DNA of 5,161 nucleotides from Candidatus Melainabacteria bacterium (GTDB lineage: Bacteria; Cyanobacteriota; Vampirovibrionia; LMEP-6097): positions 1 to 5,161 of the forward strand of contig JAPPOW010000060.1 of assembly GCA_028817775.1 (NCBI GenBank), in the 5' to 3' direction. Made by a program: the position numbers and the translations under genes. The notes under the pieces were generated by a model. The model was given only the letters and a program-made list of their open reading frames with translations. It had not been told where the DNA came from and did no database searches. Below are positions 1 through 5,161 of the stretch, piece by piece; position 1 is the first letter of the stretch; the number at the start of each line of letters is the position of its first letter.

Positions 1-1176
1 GGTGAGGCTGTAGTCATTGGTAAGTTTACTGATTCAGCTAAGTGTGAAGTTGAATTCCAAGGTGATAAGGTGATGGATCTTGAGCTTGAATTCTTACACA
101 ATGGATTACCTAAACGTCAATTAAGAACTAAAGAACCGAGCGCTCAGTGGCTTGCTGAAAATAGATCAGCCAGAACTAAGCAATCAAGTCTAGAAGAATT
201 GCTTACCAACCCTAATTACTGCTCTAAAGAATTTATCTCCCAGCAATATGATCATGAGGTGCAAGCAGTTTCTGTGCTCAAACCACTTCAAGGTGAGGGT
301 AGGGTCAATGGTGATACGGCGGTGATTAGACCTAATCTTAAATCTAATAAAGCAGCAGTTATTAGCTATGGTTTGAAACCAGAAGAGACTGATAGCGATG
401 CTTATAAGACTGCTGCAAGAACTATTGATGCTTCAATCGCTGCAGCGGTAGCTACAGGTGCCGATCCTGACCGCATTGCTATCCTTGATAATTTTTGTTG
501 GTGCAGCTCTGATGAGCCTGAACGTCTCTACCAACTCAAGCAAACGGCCAAGGCTTGCCATGATTATGCTATTGCTTACGGTACGCCGTTTATCTCTGGT
601 AAGGATAGTATGTTTAATGACTTTCGCGGCTACACGGCAACTGGCGAACAAATTAAAATATCAGCATTGCCTACTTTGCTGGTTTCAGCACTGGGGGTGA
701 TTGATGATTACTCAAGAGTTTTGACTATGGATGCTAAGTTCGCCGGTGATAAAGTATATCTTTTAAGTACGGAGCAAGAGGGGGATGTCGATGCTGAAGC
801 AAACCTCAAGCTTTATCGTCGTTTTTATCAAAAGCTTGATTTGATGAGCTCGGCGATGAGCCTAGCTCATAAGCCACTACTAGTGGCGCTAGCTCAAAAA
901 GCAATCTCTGGACAAGTTGGGATTGATTTAAATTTTGATCCTAGTCTTGAGCTTGAACAATTAGCTGGAGCAATTGCAGTAAGTATTGACCCAGCTAAAC
1001 AAGCTGAGTTTGAAGCTAAGTTCCCTGAAGCGACTTTGCTTGGTCAGGTGACTGATGATGAGATGATCAATGTTAATTCTCATAGTTTAAGCTTAAAAGA
1101 AGCTACTGAACTATATAGAAAACCATTTGCTAAATACTTAGCAAGTGAAACAAAAGAAATGGCAGGTGTATGCTAA
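1..1176 (+). CDS. purL: Phosphoribosylformylglycinamidine synthase, synthetase subunit PurL, C-terminal part (5' end outside window)
   Basis: PurL is the ATP-dependent synthetase that converts FGAR to FGAM in step 4 of cytosolic purine synthesis, using ammonia delivered by the glutaminase PurQ. The frame is open from base 1, so the gene enters from the left. The ATG at 70 is an internal Met (VMDLELEF), not the start. The visible 391 residues begin in the tail of the first synthetase half (VIGKFTDSAKCEV, DLELEFLHNGLPK). The second AIRS-like half follows, with SKEF..QQYDHEVQ, GDTAVIRP (about 104-111), AILDNFCW (about 160-167) and GTPFISGKDS (about 194-203), then a C-terminal AIRS_C-type domain. 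The DNFCW and GKDSM wording resembles the longer PurL variants more than the short Bacillus form, but total length and any fused PurS-like N-terminus cannot be seen. The stop TAA shares one base with the purQ ATG, which indicates translational coupling. No frameshift or missing motif is evident. Confidence 0.95.
   Translation, partial: GEAVVIGKFTDSAKCEVEFQGDKVMDLELEFLHNGLPKRQLRTKEPSAQWLAENRSARTKQSSLEELLTNPNYCSKEFISQQYDHEVQAVSVLKPLQGEGRVNGDTAVIRPNLKSNKAAVISYGLKPEETDSDAYKTAARTIDASIAAAVATGADPDRIAILDNFCWCSSDEPERLYQLKQTAKACHDYAIAYGTPFISGKDSMFNDFRGYTATGEQIKISALPTLLVSALGVIDDYSRVLTMDAKFAGDKVYLLSTEQEGDVDAEANLKLYRRFYQKLDLMSSAMSLAHKPLLVALAQKAISGQVGIDLNFDPSLELEQLAGAIAVSIDPAKQAEFEAKFPEATLLGQVTDDEMINVNSHSLSLKEATELYRKPFAKYLASETKEMAGVC
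1164..1168 (+). promoter_or_regulatory. Ribosome binding site deciding the purQ start
   Basis: AGGTG lies 7 bases before the ATG at 1176 but only 1 base before the in-frame ATG at 1170. The spacing therefore favours 1176 as the purQ start. It is the clearest Shine-Dalgarno-like element before any gene in this window. Confidence 0.55.
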
Positions 1177-1919
1177 TGGTTCAAGCAATTGTATTTTCAG
1201 GTTATGGATTAAACTGTGAGGCTGAAACCAAGCTAGCACTTGAGCTTGCTGGTGCCAAGCTTGAGATCGTGCATCTTAATGATTTGATCGATGAACCAGA
1301 GCGGCTCAAGGATTATCAAATTGCTGCTTTTCCGGGTGGCTTTAGTTTTGGTGATGATACCGGTTCAGGCAAAGCTTACGCCAATATGATTCGTAATCAC
1401 TTGCTTGCTGAGATTCAAGAATTTACAGCTAGAGATACTTTGACTATTGGTATTTGTAATGGTTTTCAAGTACTCACTAATCTTGGTTTATTAGATGGTA
1501 GTCTGGCTCATAATACGACTGCTCAGTTTATTGATAGATGGGTTGACCTTAAGGTTAGTGCTAGGTCTCCTTGGCTCAAAGGTATTGAGACTTTGAGCTT
1601 ACCGATTGCTCATGGTGAGGGTAGGTTTGTTAAACAAGGACAAGCTCAAGCCGCTTTGCAGTACTATCGCGGCGATCACAGCCAAAGCCATGATTATCAG
1701 GCTAATCCAAATGGGGCTGATGATGATATTGCTGCGACTTGTAGTGATGATGGTAGGATACTGGGTATGATGCCGCACCCAGAGCGGGCGATATTTTTTC
1801 ATCACTTACCTAATTGGTCTAAATTAAAACAAGAGTATTTACGTCAAGACAAAGAATTACCAGAAGCTGGTCCTGGATTGGCTATATTTAAAAACGCAGT
1901 TAACTATTTTAATAGCTAA
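1176..1919 (+). CDS. purQ: Phosphoribosylformylglycinamidine synthase, glutaminase subunit PurQ
   Basis: PurQ is a class I glutamine amidotransferase. It hydrolyses glutamine and passes ammonia to PurL for FGAM formation. The 247-residue product shows the family in order: VQAIVFSGYGLNCE at the N-terminus, FPGGFSFGDD (about 52-61), the nucleophile elbow GICNGFQ with Cys94, IAHGEGRF (about 144-151), and MMPHPERA with His201 and Glu203 completing the Cys-His-Glu triad. It is slightly longer than the usual PurQ of about 225 residues. The extra length lies mainly in the last 45 residues after HPER, which are rich in Lys and Glu. I chose ATG 1176 over ATG 1170 because it forms TAATG with the purL stop, has AGGTG at good spacing, and puts the first beta strand right after Met. 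No PurS gene follows it, unlike many purSQL operons. Nothing suggests inactivation. The alternative start would add only three residues. Confidence 0.95.
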   Translation: MVQAIVFSGYGLNCEAETKLALELAGAKLEIVHLNDLIDEPERLKDYQIAAFPGGFSFGDDTGSGKAYANMIRNHLLAEIQEFTARDTLTIGICNGFQVLTNLGLLDGSLAHNTTAQFIDRWVDLKVSARSPWLKGIETLSLPIAHGEGRFVKQGQAQAALQYYRGDHSQSHDYQANPNGADDDIAATCSDDGRILGMMPHPERAIFFHHLPNWSKLKQEYLRQDKELPEAGPGLAIFKNAVNYFNS

Positions 1920-1927
1920 AATTAATA

Positions 1928-1933
1928 TATAAT
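1928..1933 (+). promoter_or_regulatory. Candidate -10 box for the uncharacterised gene; leaderless start predicted
   Basis: A perfect TATAAT sits in the 20-base gap after purQ. Transcription normally begins about 7 bases beyond such a box, which would be base 1940, the A of the ATG. There is no Shine-Dalgarno-like sequence between purQ and the ATG, consistent with a leaderless mRNA. No good -35 hexamer is visible at 16-18 bases upstream, and AT-rich gaps produce TATAAT by chance, so this is a moderate call. Confidence 0.4.
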
Positions 1934-1939
1934 TATCTT

Positions 1940-2524
1940 ATGGTAGCGATAGCAGCAGAAACATACAGGGGAGGAGAACCAGACTATGGTGCAATAGCAG
2001 CTGGATCTAAGGTTGGTGTAGTCCTAGATTTGTCTAATGACAGTGTCGCCGACGCTCGCAACGTCTATTTGGCTATTCATTCACCTAGAATAACAGTTAA
2101 AGATGTTGACCGTAATTGTGGTGTCGAAAGAAATGTTGCGAGTCCTAGTATTCATTATAATAATCGAACTATTCAATATAGTAGAGCTAATCCTGAACCC
2201 GTCTTTGAATTTTTAGATGGAGTCTTCCAAAAACTTGGACCTCGCCGGTCAGTTCTACTTACTGTAGTTGCTAAAGATGGTGAAGTAGAGAGCACTAAGC
2301 AGCAGCTGCAAGAACGTTTCCCTGATATTAAAAGTCATAACTTACAGGTACATTCAGAAAGTGATTGGATAAACCCAGCTTTAATGAAAAGTGATATCAC
2401 TTTCGTTGGTGCACGACCTCAGTTTTATTCTGATGATCATGCTGGAATGATTGCACAACAGTGGACCAGGTCAGAAGTTGCAACAAGGGCTGCTGGTAAC
2501 TATAGTTTTATAACAAGAGCTTAG
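1940..2524 (+). CDS. Uncharacterised protein of 194 residues between purQ and purF
   Basis: I do not recognise this protein. ATG 1940 is the only plausible start: an in-frame stop lies at 1913 and the next Met is at residue 149. No signal peptide, membrane segment or low-complexity stretch is visible, so it is probably cytosolic. Residues about 22-112 have a beta-strand rhythm reminiscent of Ig-like (CARDB/NEW3-type) domains: LDLSNDSVADARNVYLAIHSP recalls the pattern 'N.G...A.NV.v.i..P', and LGPRRSVLLTVVA recalls 'L.PG.s..l.v.v'. The remainder (about 113-194) looks mixed alpha/beta, with a helix-like ESTKQQLQERF and a C-terminal helix-like segment from about 168 to 186. No catalytic motif is evident. 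It follows purQ by 20 bases on the same strand and could be read through from purLQ, but it also has its own -10-like box. Its stop lies 3 bases from that of the opposing nucleotidyltransferase gene. Length and a codon pattern broadly like its neighbours favour a real gene. Confidence 0.75.
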   Translation: MVAIAAETYRGGEPDYGAIAAGSKVGVVLDLSNDSVADARNVYLAIHSPRITVKDVDRNCGVERNVASPSIHYNNRTIQYSRANPEPVFEFLDGVFQKLGPRRSVLLTVVAKDGEVESTKQQLQERFPDIKSHNLQVHSESDWINPALMKSDITFVGARPQFYSDDHAGMIAQQWTRSEVATRAAGNYSFITRA

Positions 2525-2527
2525 CTT

Positions 2528-2923
2528 TTAAAGTAATGAAAAATCTAATCCTGTGTCCTTGGAGTAGATCTTTTTGACCGTTTTCTTGATTTCCTGGACA
2601 AAAGCTTTGTCAACGAAATCTTCTTGATAGTAAGTTTTAGATGGAAATGCAACAAGTTGTAAGTCTGGATCGTAGAATTTAATCTTCTGAGATATATCCA
2701 TAACATTGCCAAGAATGCTTTTCTTTTTGAGGTTTGGTGAGACTAGAGTGACATCTACATCACTCCATTCATGGGGATTGCCCTTAGCATATGAACCATA
2801 AAGCAAAACCTCGTCAAGTTCATAATGTTCATTAACTCGCTCGTATAATTCAGTGAGAAGTTTTTTTAGCTCTAGTTTTGTTTTTCTGCGCATTCTGAGC
2901 CAATTTTCACTTGCTTTGCTCAT
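2528..2923 (-). CDS. Small MNT-type nucleotidyltransferase domain protein
   Basis: This 131-residue protein of the polymerase-beta/minimal nucleotidyltransferase superfamily carries the defining motif LLYGSYAKGNPHEWSDVDV. Gly43-Ser44 form the nucleotide-binding turn, Asp55 and Asp57 are the metal-binding DxD pair, and the third acidic residue is probably Asp87 in DPDLQLVAF. All three expected acidic positions seem present, so it is likely catalytically competent. The N-terminal 35 residues are Lys/Arg-rich and look helical. Known relatives include MntA antitoxins, which add AMP to HEPN toxins, and free-standing or antibiotic-modifying enzymes; the substrate here cannot be told. No HEPN partner lies beside it: its upstream neighbour is purF, divergent, and its downstream neighbour is the unrelated-looking uncharacterised gene, convergent. 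The start at 2923 gives an N-terminus typical of the family. There is no clear Shine-Dalgarno sequence, and a consensus extended -10 lies 14 bases upstream of the ATG. Confidence 0.88.
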   Translation of the reverse strand: MSKASENWLRMRRKTKLELKKLLTELYERVNEHYELDEVLLYGSYAKGNPHEWSDVDVTLVSPNLKKKSILGNVMDISQKIKFYDPDLQLVAFPSKTYYQEDFVDKAFVQEIKKTVKKIYSKDTGLDFSLL

Positions 2924-2937
2924 TGAGGACTTACTGA

Positions 2938-2946
2938 ATTATAGCA
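2938..2946 (-). promoter_or_regulatory. Extended -10 promoter element for the nucleotidyltransferase gene
   Basis: Read on the minus strand this is TGCTATAAT, a full extended -10 (TGn plus TATAAT). The predicted start of transcription is near 2931, giving a 5' leader of about 8 bases before the ATG at 2923. The best -35 match at a 17-base spacer is only 3 of 6, as is common for extended -10 promoters. It stands back to back with the purF promoter element. Confidence 0.55.
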
Positions 2947-2960
2947 AGGACTTTTAGCTG

Positions 2961-2969
2961 TGCTAGTAT
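2961..2969 (+). promoter_or_regulatory. Extended -10 promoter element for purF; leaderless start predicted
   Basis: TGCTAGTAT matches the extended -10 pattern, with TGn intact and 5 of 6 bases of TATAAT. Start of transcription 7-8 bases beyond the box would be 2976-2977, at the purF ATG itself. No Shine-Dalgarno sequence is present upstream of that ATG. The -35 position (2941-2946) overlaps the -10 element of the opposing promoter and matches consensus at only 3 of 6. No purine riboswitch or long leader can fit in this gap. Confidence 0.45.
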
Positions 2970-2976
2970 TAGCTTG

Positions 2977-4389
2977 ATGAGCGACAAAGTCAAGGAAAAA
3001 TGTGCTGTTTTTGGGGTCTACGGACAGGGACTTGATGTCAGCAGATTAGCTTTCTATGGTTTATTTGCCCTGCAGCATCGCGGGCAGGAAGCTTCTGGGA
3101 TTGCTACAACTGACGGCGATGATATCTATTATCACAAAGATCTTGGTCTAGTGACTCATGTTTATTCAGAAGATGATATGAAAAAACTCAAGGGGCATAT
3201 CGCAGTTGGTCATAATTTGTATTCTAATACTAAGGTTTCTGATGGTGATCATGCTCAGCCGGTGATCAGACGTAATCGCCGTAAGCGTACTGAAGTTAAT
3301 TTTGCACTGGTGCACAACGGTAATATTCCTTCGCTAGTTGCTTTGCAAGAATTTCTTGATGACAAGGGTATTGAGTTTGCTCACCTCAATGATTCAGAGT
3401 TGATGGCAACTGCTATCAATTGCTATGTCAATGATGGTATGACTTTGCCTGAAGCAGTTGAAGCTGCTTATCCTTTGTTTACCGGGGTCTTTTCAATTTT
3501 AGTAATGGATAGAGAGAATTTGGTTGCTATCCGTGATAAGTGTGGAGTGAGACCACTTTCACTTGGTACTTTGGGTGATGAAGGTTATGCAATCAGTTCT
3601 GAAACTTGTGCTTTTCAGACCACCGGCGCTGAGATCCTTAGAGAGATTGAGCCTGGTGAGATGGTGGTTATTAATCAAGAAGGTGTAAGTTCAAAACAGC
3701 TTGCAGTCTCTGATCTCAAACTTGATATTTTTGAGTTTGTATATTTCTCTCGTCCTGATTCAACTTTATTAGGTAAATCAGTATACGAAGTCCGCAAAAA
3801 TGGTGGTAAGGAATTAGCCAAAGAATATCCCCTTGAAGTTGATATGGTGGTGGCGGTGCCTGATACGGCAACTCCAGCTGCTGTGGGCTACTCACAGTCT
3901 TTGGATATTCCGGTTGAGTGGGCGCTTGTTAAGAATCGTTATATTCATCGTACTTTTATTCAACCAGATCAGCACAGTAGAGAACGCGGTGTGCGCATGA
4001 AACTTAATCCGCTTGCGGCAATCATCAAGGGTAAAAAGATTGCATTGATTGATGATTCGATTGTGCGTGGTACTACTTCGAAGCAAATCATCAAAACCTT
4101 GTTTGAGGCTGGTGCTACTGAAGTTCATTTCTTAGTCAGTTCACCACCGGTGAAATATCCTGATTTCTATGGTATTGATACACCGAAGCAGGATAAATTG
4201 ATTGCAGCCCAAAAATCAGTGCCAGAGATCCAAGAATACTTGGGCTGTAGTTCGCTACATTACCTTTCGATAGAGGGTTTACTTGCTTCTACTGAACTGC
4301 CGGCTGATAATTTTAGTACTTCTTGTTTTACCGGTGAGTACCCAGTTGACCTTTTGGGGAGAGCAGAAGAAGTAAGTTATGGTCTCTAA
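2977..4389 (+). CDS. purF: Amidophosphoribosyltransferase (glutamine PRPP amidotransferase)
   Basis: PurF makes 5-phosphoribosylamine from PRPP and glutamine, the first committed purine step. At 470 residues it is close to the usual 470-505. An 8-residue propeptide-like N-terminus precedes the nucleophile Cys9 (EKCAVFGVYG), so the protein probably needs processing to expose Cys. The Ntn-type glutaminase half shows QHRGQEASGI (33-41), HNGNI (113-117) and NDSEL (138-142). The phosphoribosyltransferase half shows VPDTATPAA, KNRYIHRTFIQP and the PRPP loop ALIDDSIVRGTTS (356-368). Two departures stand out. The usual GHxRY motif reads GHNLYSNT, putting Leu81 where the glutamine-binding Arg belongs. 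Of the four Bacillus-type Fe-S cysteines, Cys211 (SETCAF) and Cys450 remain but the others are Asp396 (YPDFYGID) and Ser447 (STSC). A basic insert, RRNRRKR (98-104), is also unusual. I prefer ATG 2977 to the TTG one codon earlier. It overlaps purN by 11 bases. Confidence 0.95.
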   Translation: MSDKVKEKCAVFGVYGQGLDVSRLAFYGLFALQHRGQEASGIATTDGDDIYYHKDLGLVTHVYSEDDMKKLKGHIAVGHNLYSNTKVSDGDHAQPVIRRNRRKRTEVNFALVHNGNIPSLVALQEFLDDKGIEFAHLNDSELMATAINCYVNDGMTLPEAVEAAYPLFTGVFSILVMDRENLVAIRDKCGVRPLSLGTLGDEGYAISSETCAFQTTGAEILREIEPGEMVVINQEGVSSKQLAVSDLKLDIFEFVYFSRPDSTLLGKSVYEVRKNGGKELAKEYPLEVDMVVAVPDTATPAAVGYSQSLDIPVEWALVKNRYIHRTFIQPDQHSRERGVRMKLNPLAAIIKGKKIALIDDSIVRGTTSKQIIKTLFEAGATEVHFLVSSPPVKYPDFYGIDTPKQDKLIAAQKSVPEIQEYLGCSSLHYLSIEGLLASTELPADNFSTSCFTGEYPVDLLGRAEEVSYGL

Positions 4390-5107
4390 TTTTGACGGCT
4401 TGCGAGTTGCGCTTTTGATTTCGGGTAAGGGCTCGACTGCAGCAACTATTATTCGAAAGTTTCAAGATTCAACTCAAGTGCGTCCAGTCTGTGCGATTGC
4501 TAGCAATCCCAAGGCAGGCTTGCCTAACTTGATTCGTGCCGGTCTAGATGAGAAGGCGACTTATGTCATTTCACCTAAGATGATGGCAAACTCTGTTGCC
4601 TTTGGTGAGGCCTTGCTTAAAGTCTGCCGCGAGCATCAGGTTGACCTGGTTGGTCACTACGGTTGGCTAGTCAAAAGTCCAGCTAATTTAATTGCTGAGT
4701 ACAAGGATATGATTATTAACCAGCATCCTGGTCCACTGGATCCCGGGCGAGTGGCTGATTTTGGCGGTAAGGGTATGTATGGTATGCGCGTGCATTATAC
4801 TAGGCTCAAGTTTGTGCATGGGGTTGATAGAGATTGGTGGACTGAAGTTACCACTCATAGAGTGGCTGAAGAATATGACAAGGGCGCAATTCTTGATCGA
4901 ATTAAAATTCCTATCAATAAAGATGACACAGTTGAGACTTTGGCTGATAGAGCCTTGCTTGAAGAACATCGACTTCAAGTTAAAGTACTTGATGACTTTG
5001 CTAAGGGCAAGGTGCAGGAATGGCACAGGCAAGAGCCATTGATTAAGCCCTTTGAGATAAATTTATTGAATAAAATTAAACAAGAAGCCATTGAAGTTTA
5101 TAAATAA
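4379..5107 (+). CDS. purN: Phosphoribosylglycinamide formyltransferase, divergent PurN type
   Basis: PurN transfers a formyl group from 10-formyltetrahydrofolate to GAR, giving FGAR, the substrate of PurLQ. The N-terminus VALLISGKGSTAATII matches the family's LISGxGSN phosphate-binding loop, with Thr20 in place of Asn. The catalytic triad is recognisable: Asn114 and His116 in INQHPGP, and Asp167 in YDKGAIL. The enzyme is 242 residues against 212 for E. coli PurN, and Asn-to-Asp spans 53 residues instead of 38, so about 15 residues are inserted around GGKGMYGMRVHY and the Trp-rich DRDWWTEV. The usual GFMRILS motif reads GHYGWLVKSP, lacking the Arg. The SLLP signature of methionyl-tRNA formyltransferase is absent, and the 11-base overlap with purF supports the PurN role. 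A purine-rich run, AGAAGAAG, ends 6 bases before the ATG and could serve as a weak ribosome binding site. Another formyl-acceptor substrate remains possible but is less likely. Confidence 0.87.
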   Translation: MVSNFDGLRVALLISGKGSTAATIIRKFQDSTQVRPVCAIASNPKAGLPNLIRAGLDEKATYVISPKMMANSVAFGEALLKVCREHQVDLVGHYGWLVKSPANLIAEYKDMIINQHPGPLDPGRVADFGGKGMYGMRVHYTRLKFVHGVDRDWWTEVTTHRVAEEYDKGAILDRIKIPINKDDTVETLADRALLEEHRLQVKVLDDFAKGKVQEWHRQEPLIKPFEINLLNKIKQEAIEVYK

Positions 5108-5161
5108 GCTAGCTAGTCTTGATTAAATTAGTTCTTATTGTTAACATAACTTTATGCATGT
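5108..5161 (+). other. Right flank: weak promoter-like elements and possible start of the next gene
   Basis: The flank after purN is short and AT-rich. AATAAG (5103-5108) and CTTATT (5134-5139) can pair with a further 4-bp inner stem, but no T tract follows, so this is a poor terminator. TTGATT (5119-5124) and TAACAT (5142-5147) are spaced 17 bases apart, each matching consensus at 4 of 6. An ATG at 5154 lies 7 bases beyond the second box. It could open another leaderless gene, but the window ends within three codons, so this is only a suggestion. Confidence 0.2.

Noticed and set aside
433..651. Reverse-strand open frame of 72 codons
   Set aside because: It lies wholly within the strongly conserved DNFCW-GKDS part of purL; the protein shows no family features.
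458..700. Plus-strand open frame of 80 codons in another frame of purL
   Set aside because: Shadow of purL with a compositionally odd translation and no ribosome binding site.
79..1251. Recurring CTTGAGCTTG at about 79, 949 and 1240
   Set aside because: These encode Leu-Glu-Leu in purL and purQ; they reflect codon use, not a dispersed repeat.
1599..1805. Reverse-strand frame of 68 codons with a membrane-like Ile/Leu stretch
   Set aside because: Antisense to the conserved PurQ His region; the hydrophobicity is a by-product of the reverse of Asp/Asn-rich codons.
2057..2080. R-N-x5-H (RNVYLAIH) in the uncharacterised protein, resembling the HEPN RNase motif next to an MNT gene
   Set aside because: The segment reads as a beta strand within a strand-rich region, the protein is not all-helical, and the gene order is convergent rather than a same-strand toxin-antitoxin operon.
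2498..2507. Palindrome AACTATAGTT near the end of the uncharacterised gene, considered as terminator or operator
   Set aside because: It is short, has no loop and no T tract, lies inside coding sequence, and is expected by chance in AT-rich DNA.
2924..2976. Purine riboswitch or PurR-type operator upstream of purF
   Set aside because: The gap of 53 bases is too short for a riboswitch plus expression platform, and no PurR-box-like sequence was recognised.
3892..4128. Reverse-strand frame of 78 codons
   Set aside because: Antisense to the PRPP-binding part of purF; no recognisable motifs.
4688..5042. Overlapping antisense (114 codons) and alternate-frame (93 codons) open frames within purN
   Set aside because: Both cover the recognisable PurN catalytic region; neither translation looks like a real protein.
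5103..5139. Inverted repeat AATAAG/CTTATT after purN as an intrinsic terminator
   Set aside because: The stem is AT-rich and bulged, the loop is long, and no T run follows.

Overview
The window is a stretch of a bacterial de novo purine (IMP) synthesis cluster. By eye it is moderately AT-rich, at roughly 40% GC. It is gene-dense and most genes abut or overlap. Order from left to right: the C-terminal part of purL (cut by the left edge), purQ, an uncharacterised 194-codon gene, a small nucleotidyltransferase gene on the opposite strand, purF, and purN. About 54 bases of flank follow.

Organism: I infer a small-genome bacterium, possibly of the Patescibacteria/CPR type. The reasons are tight packing, a separate PurQ of the 'GYGLNCE' type, and divergent PurF and PurN. 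This is judged from sequence character, not a search, and confidence is low. All six genes stop with TAA or TAG and none has an in-frame TGA. This argues against lineages that read TGA as glycine (Absconditabacteria/Gracilibacteria) and fits the standard bacterial code.

How the genes work together: PurF makes phosphoribosylamine from PRPP and glutamine (step 1). PurN formylates GAR to FGAR (step 3). PurL with PurQ converts FGAR to FGAM (step 4), with PurQ supplying ammonia from glutamine. PurD, PurS and PurM are not seen here. purL and purQ are coupled through TAATG, and purF and purN overlap by 11 bases, so each pair is probably one transcript.

The block from about 1920 to 2976 interrupts this pathway. 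It holds a rightward gene of unknown function and a leftward MNT-type nucleotidyltransferase, tail to tail with 3 bases between their stops. The nucleotidyltransferase and purF start divergently from a 53-base gap carrying two back-to-back extended -10 promoter elements. For the unknown gene and for purF, the -10-like box lies so close to the ATG that a leaderless mRNA is predicted.

The points most worth a second look are the missing glutamine-site arginine in PurF, the enlarged and altered PurN active-site region, the inserted non-purine gene pair, and the leaderless-type promoters. I found no clear mobile element, CRISPR array, RNA gene, riboswitch or convincing intrinsic terminator.
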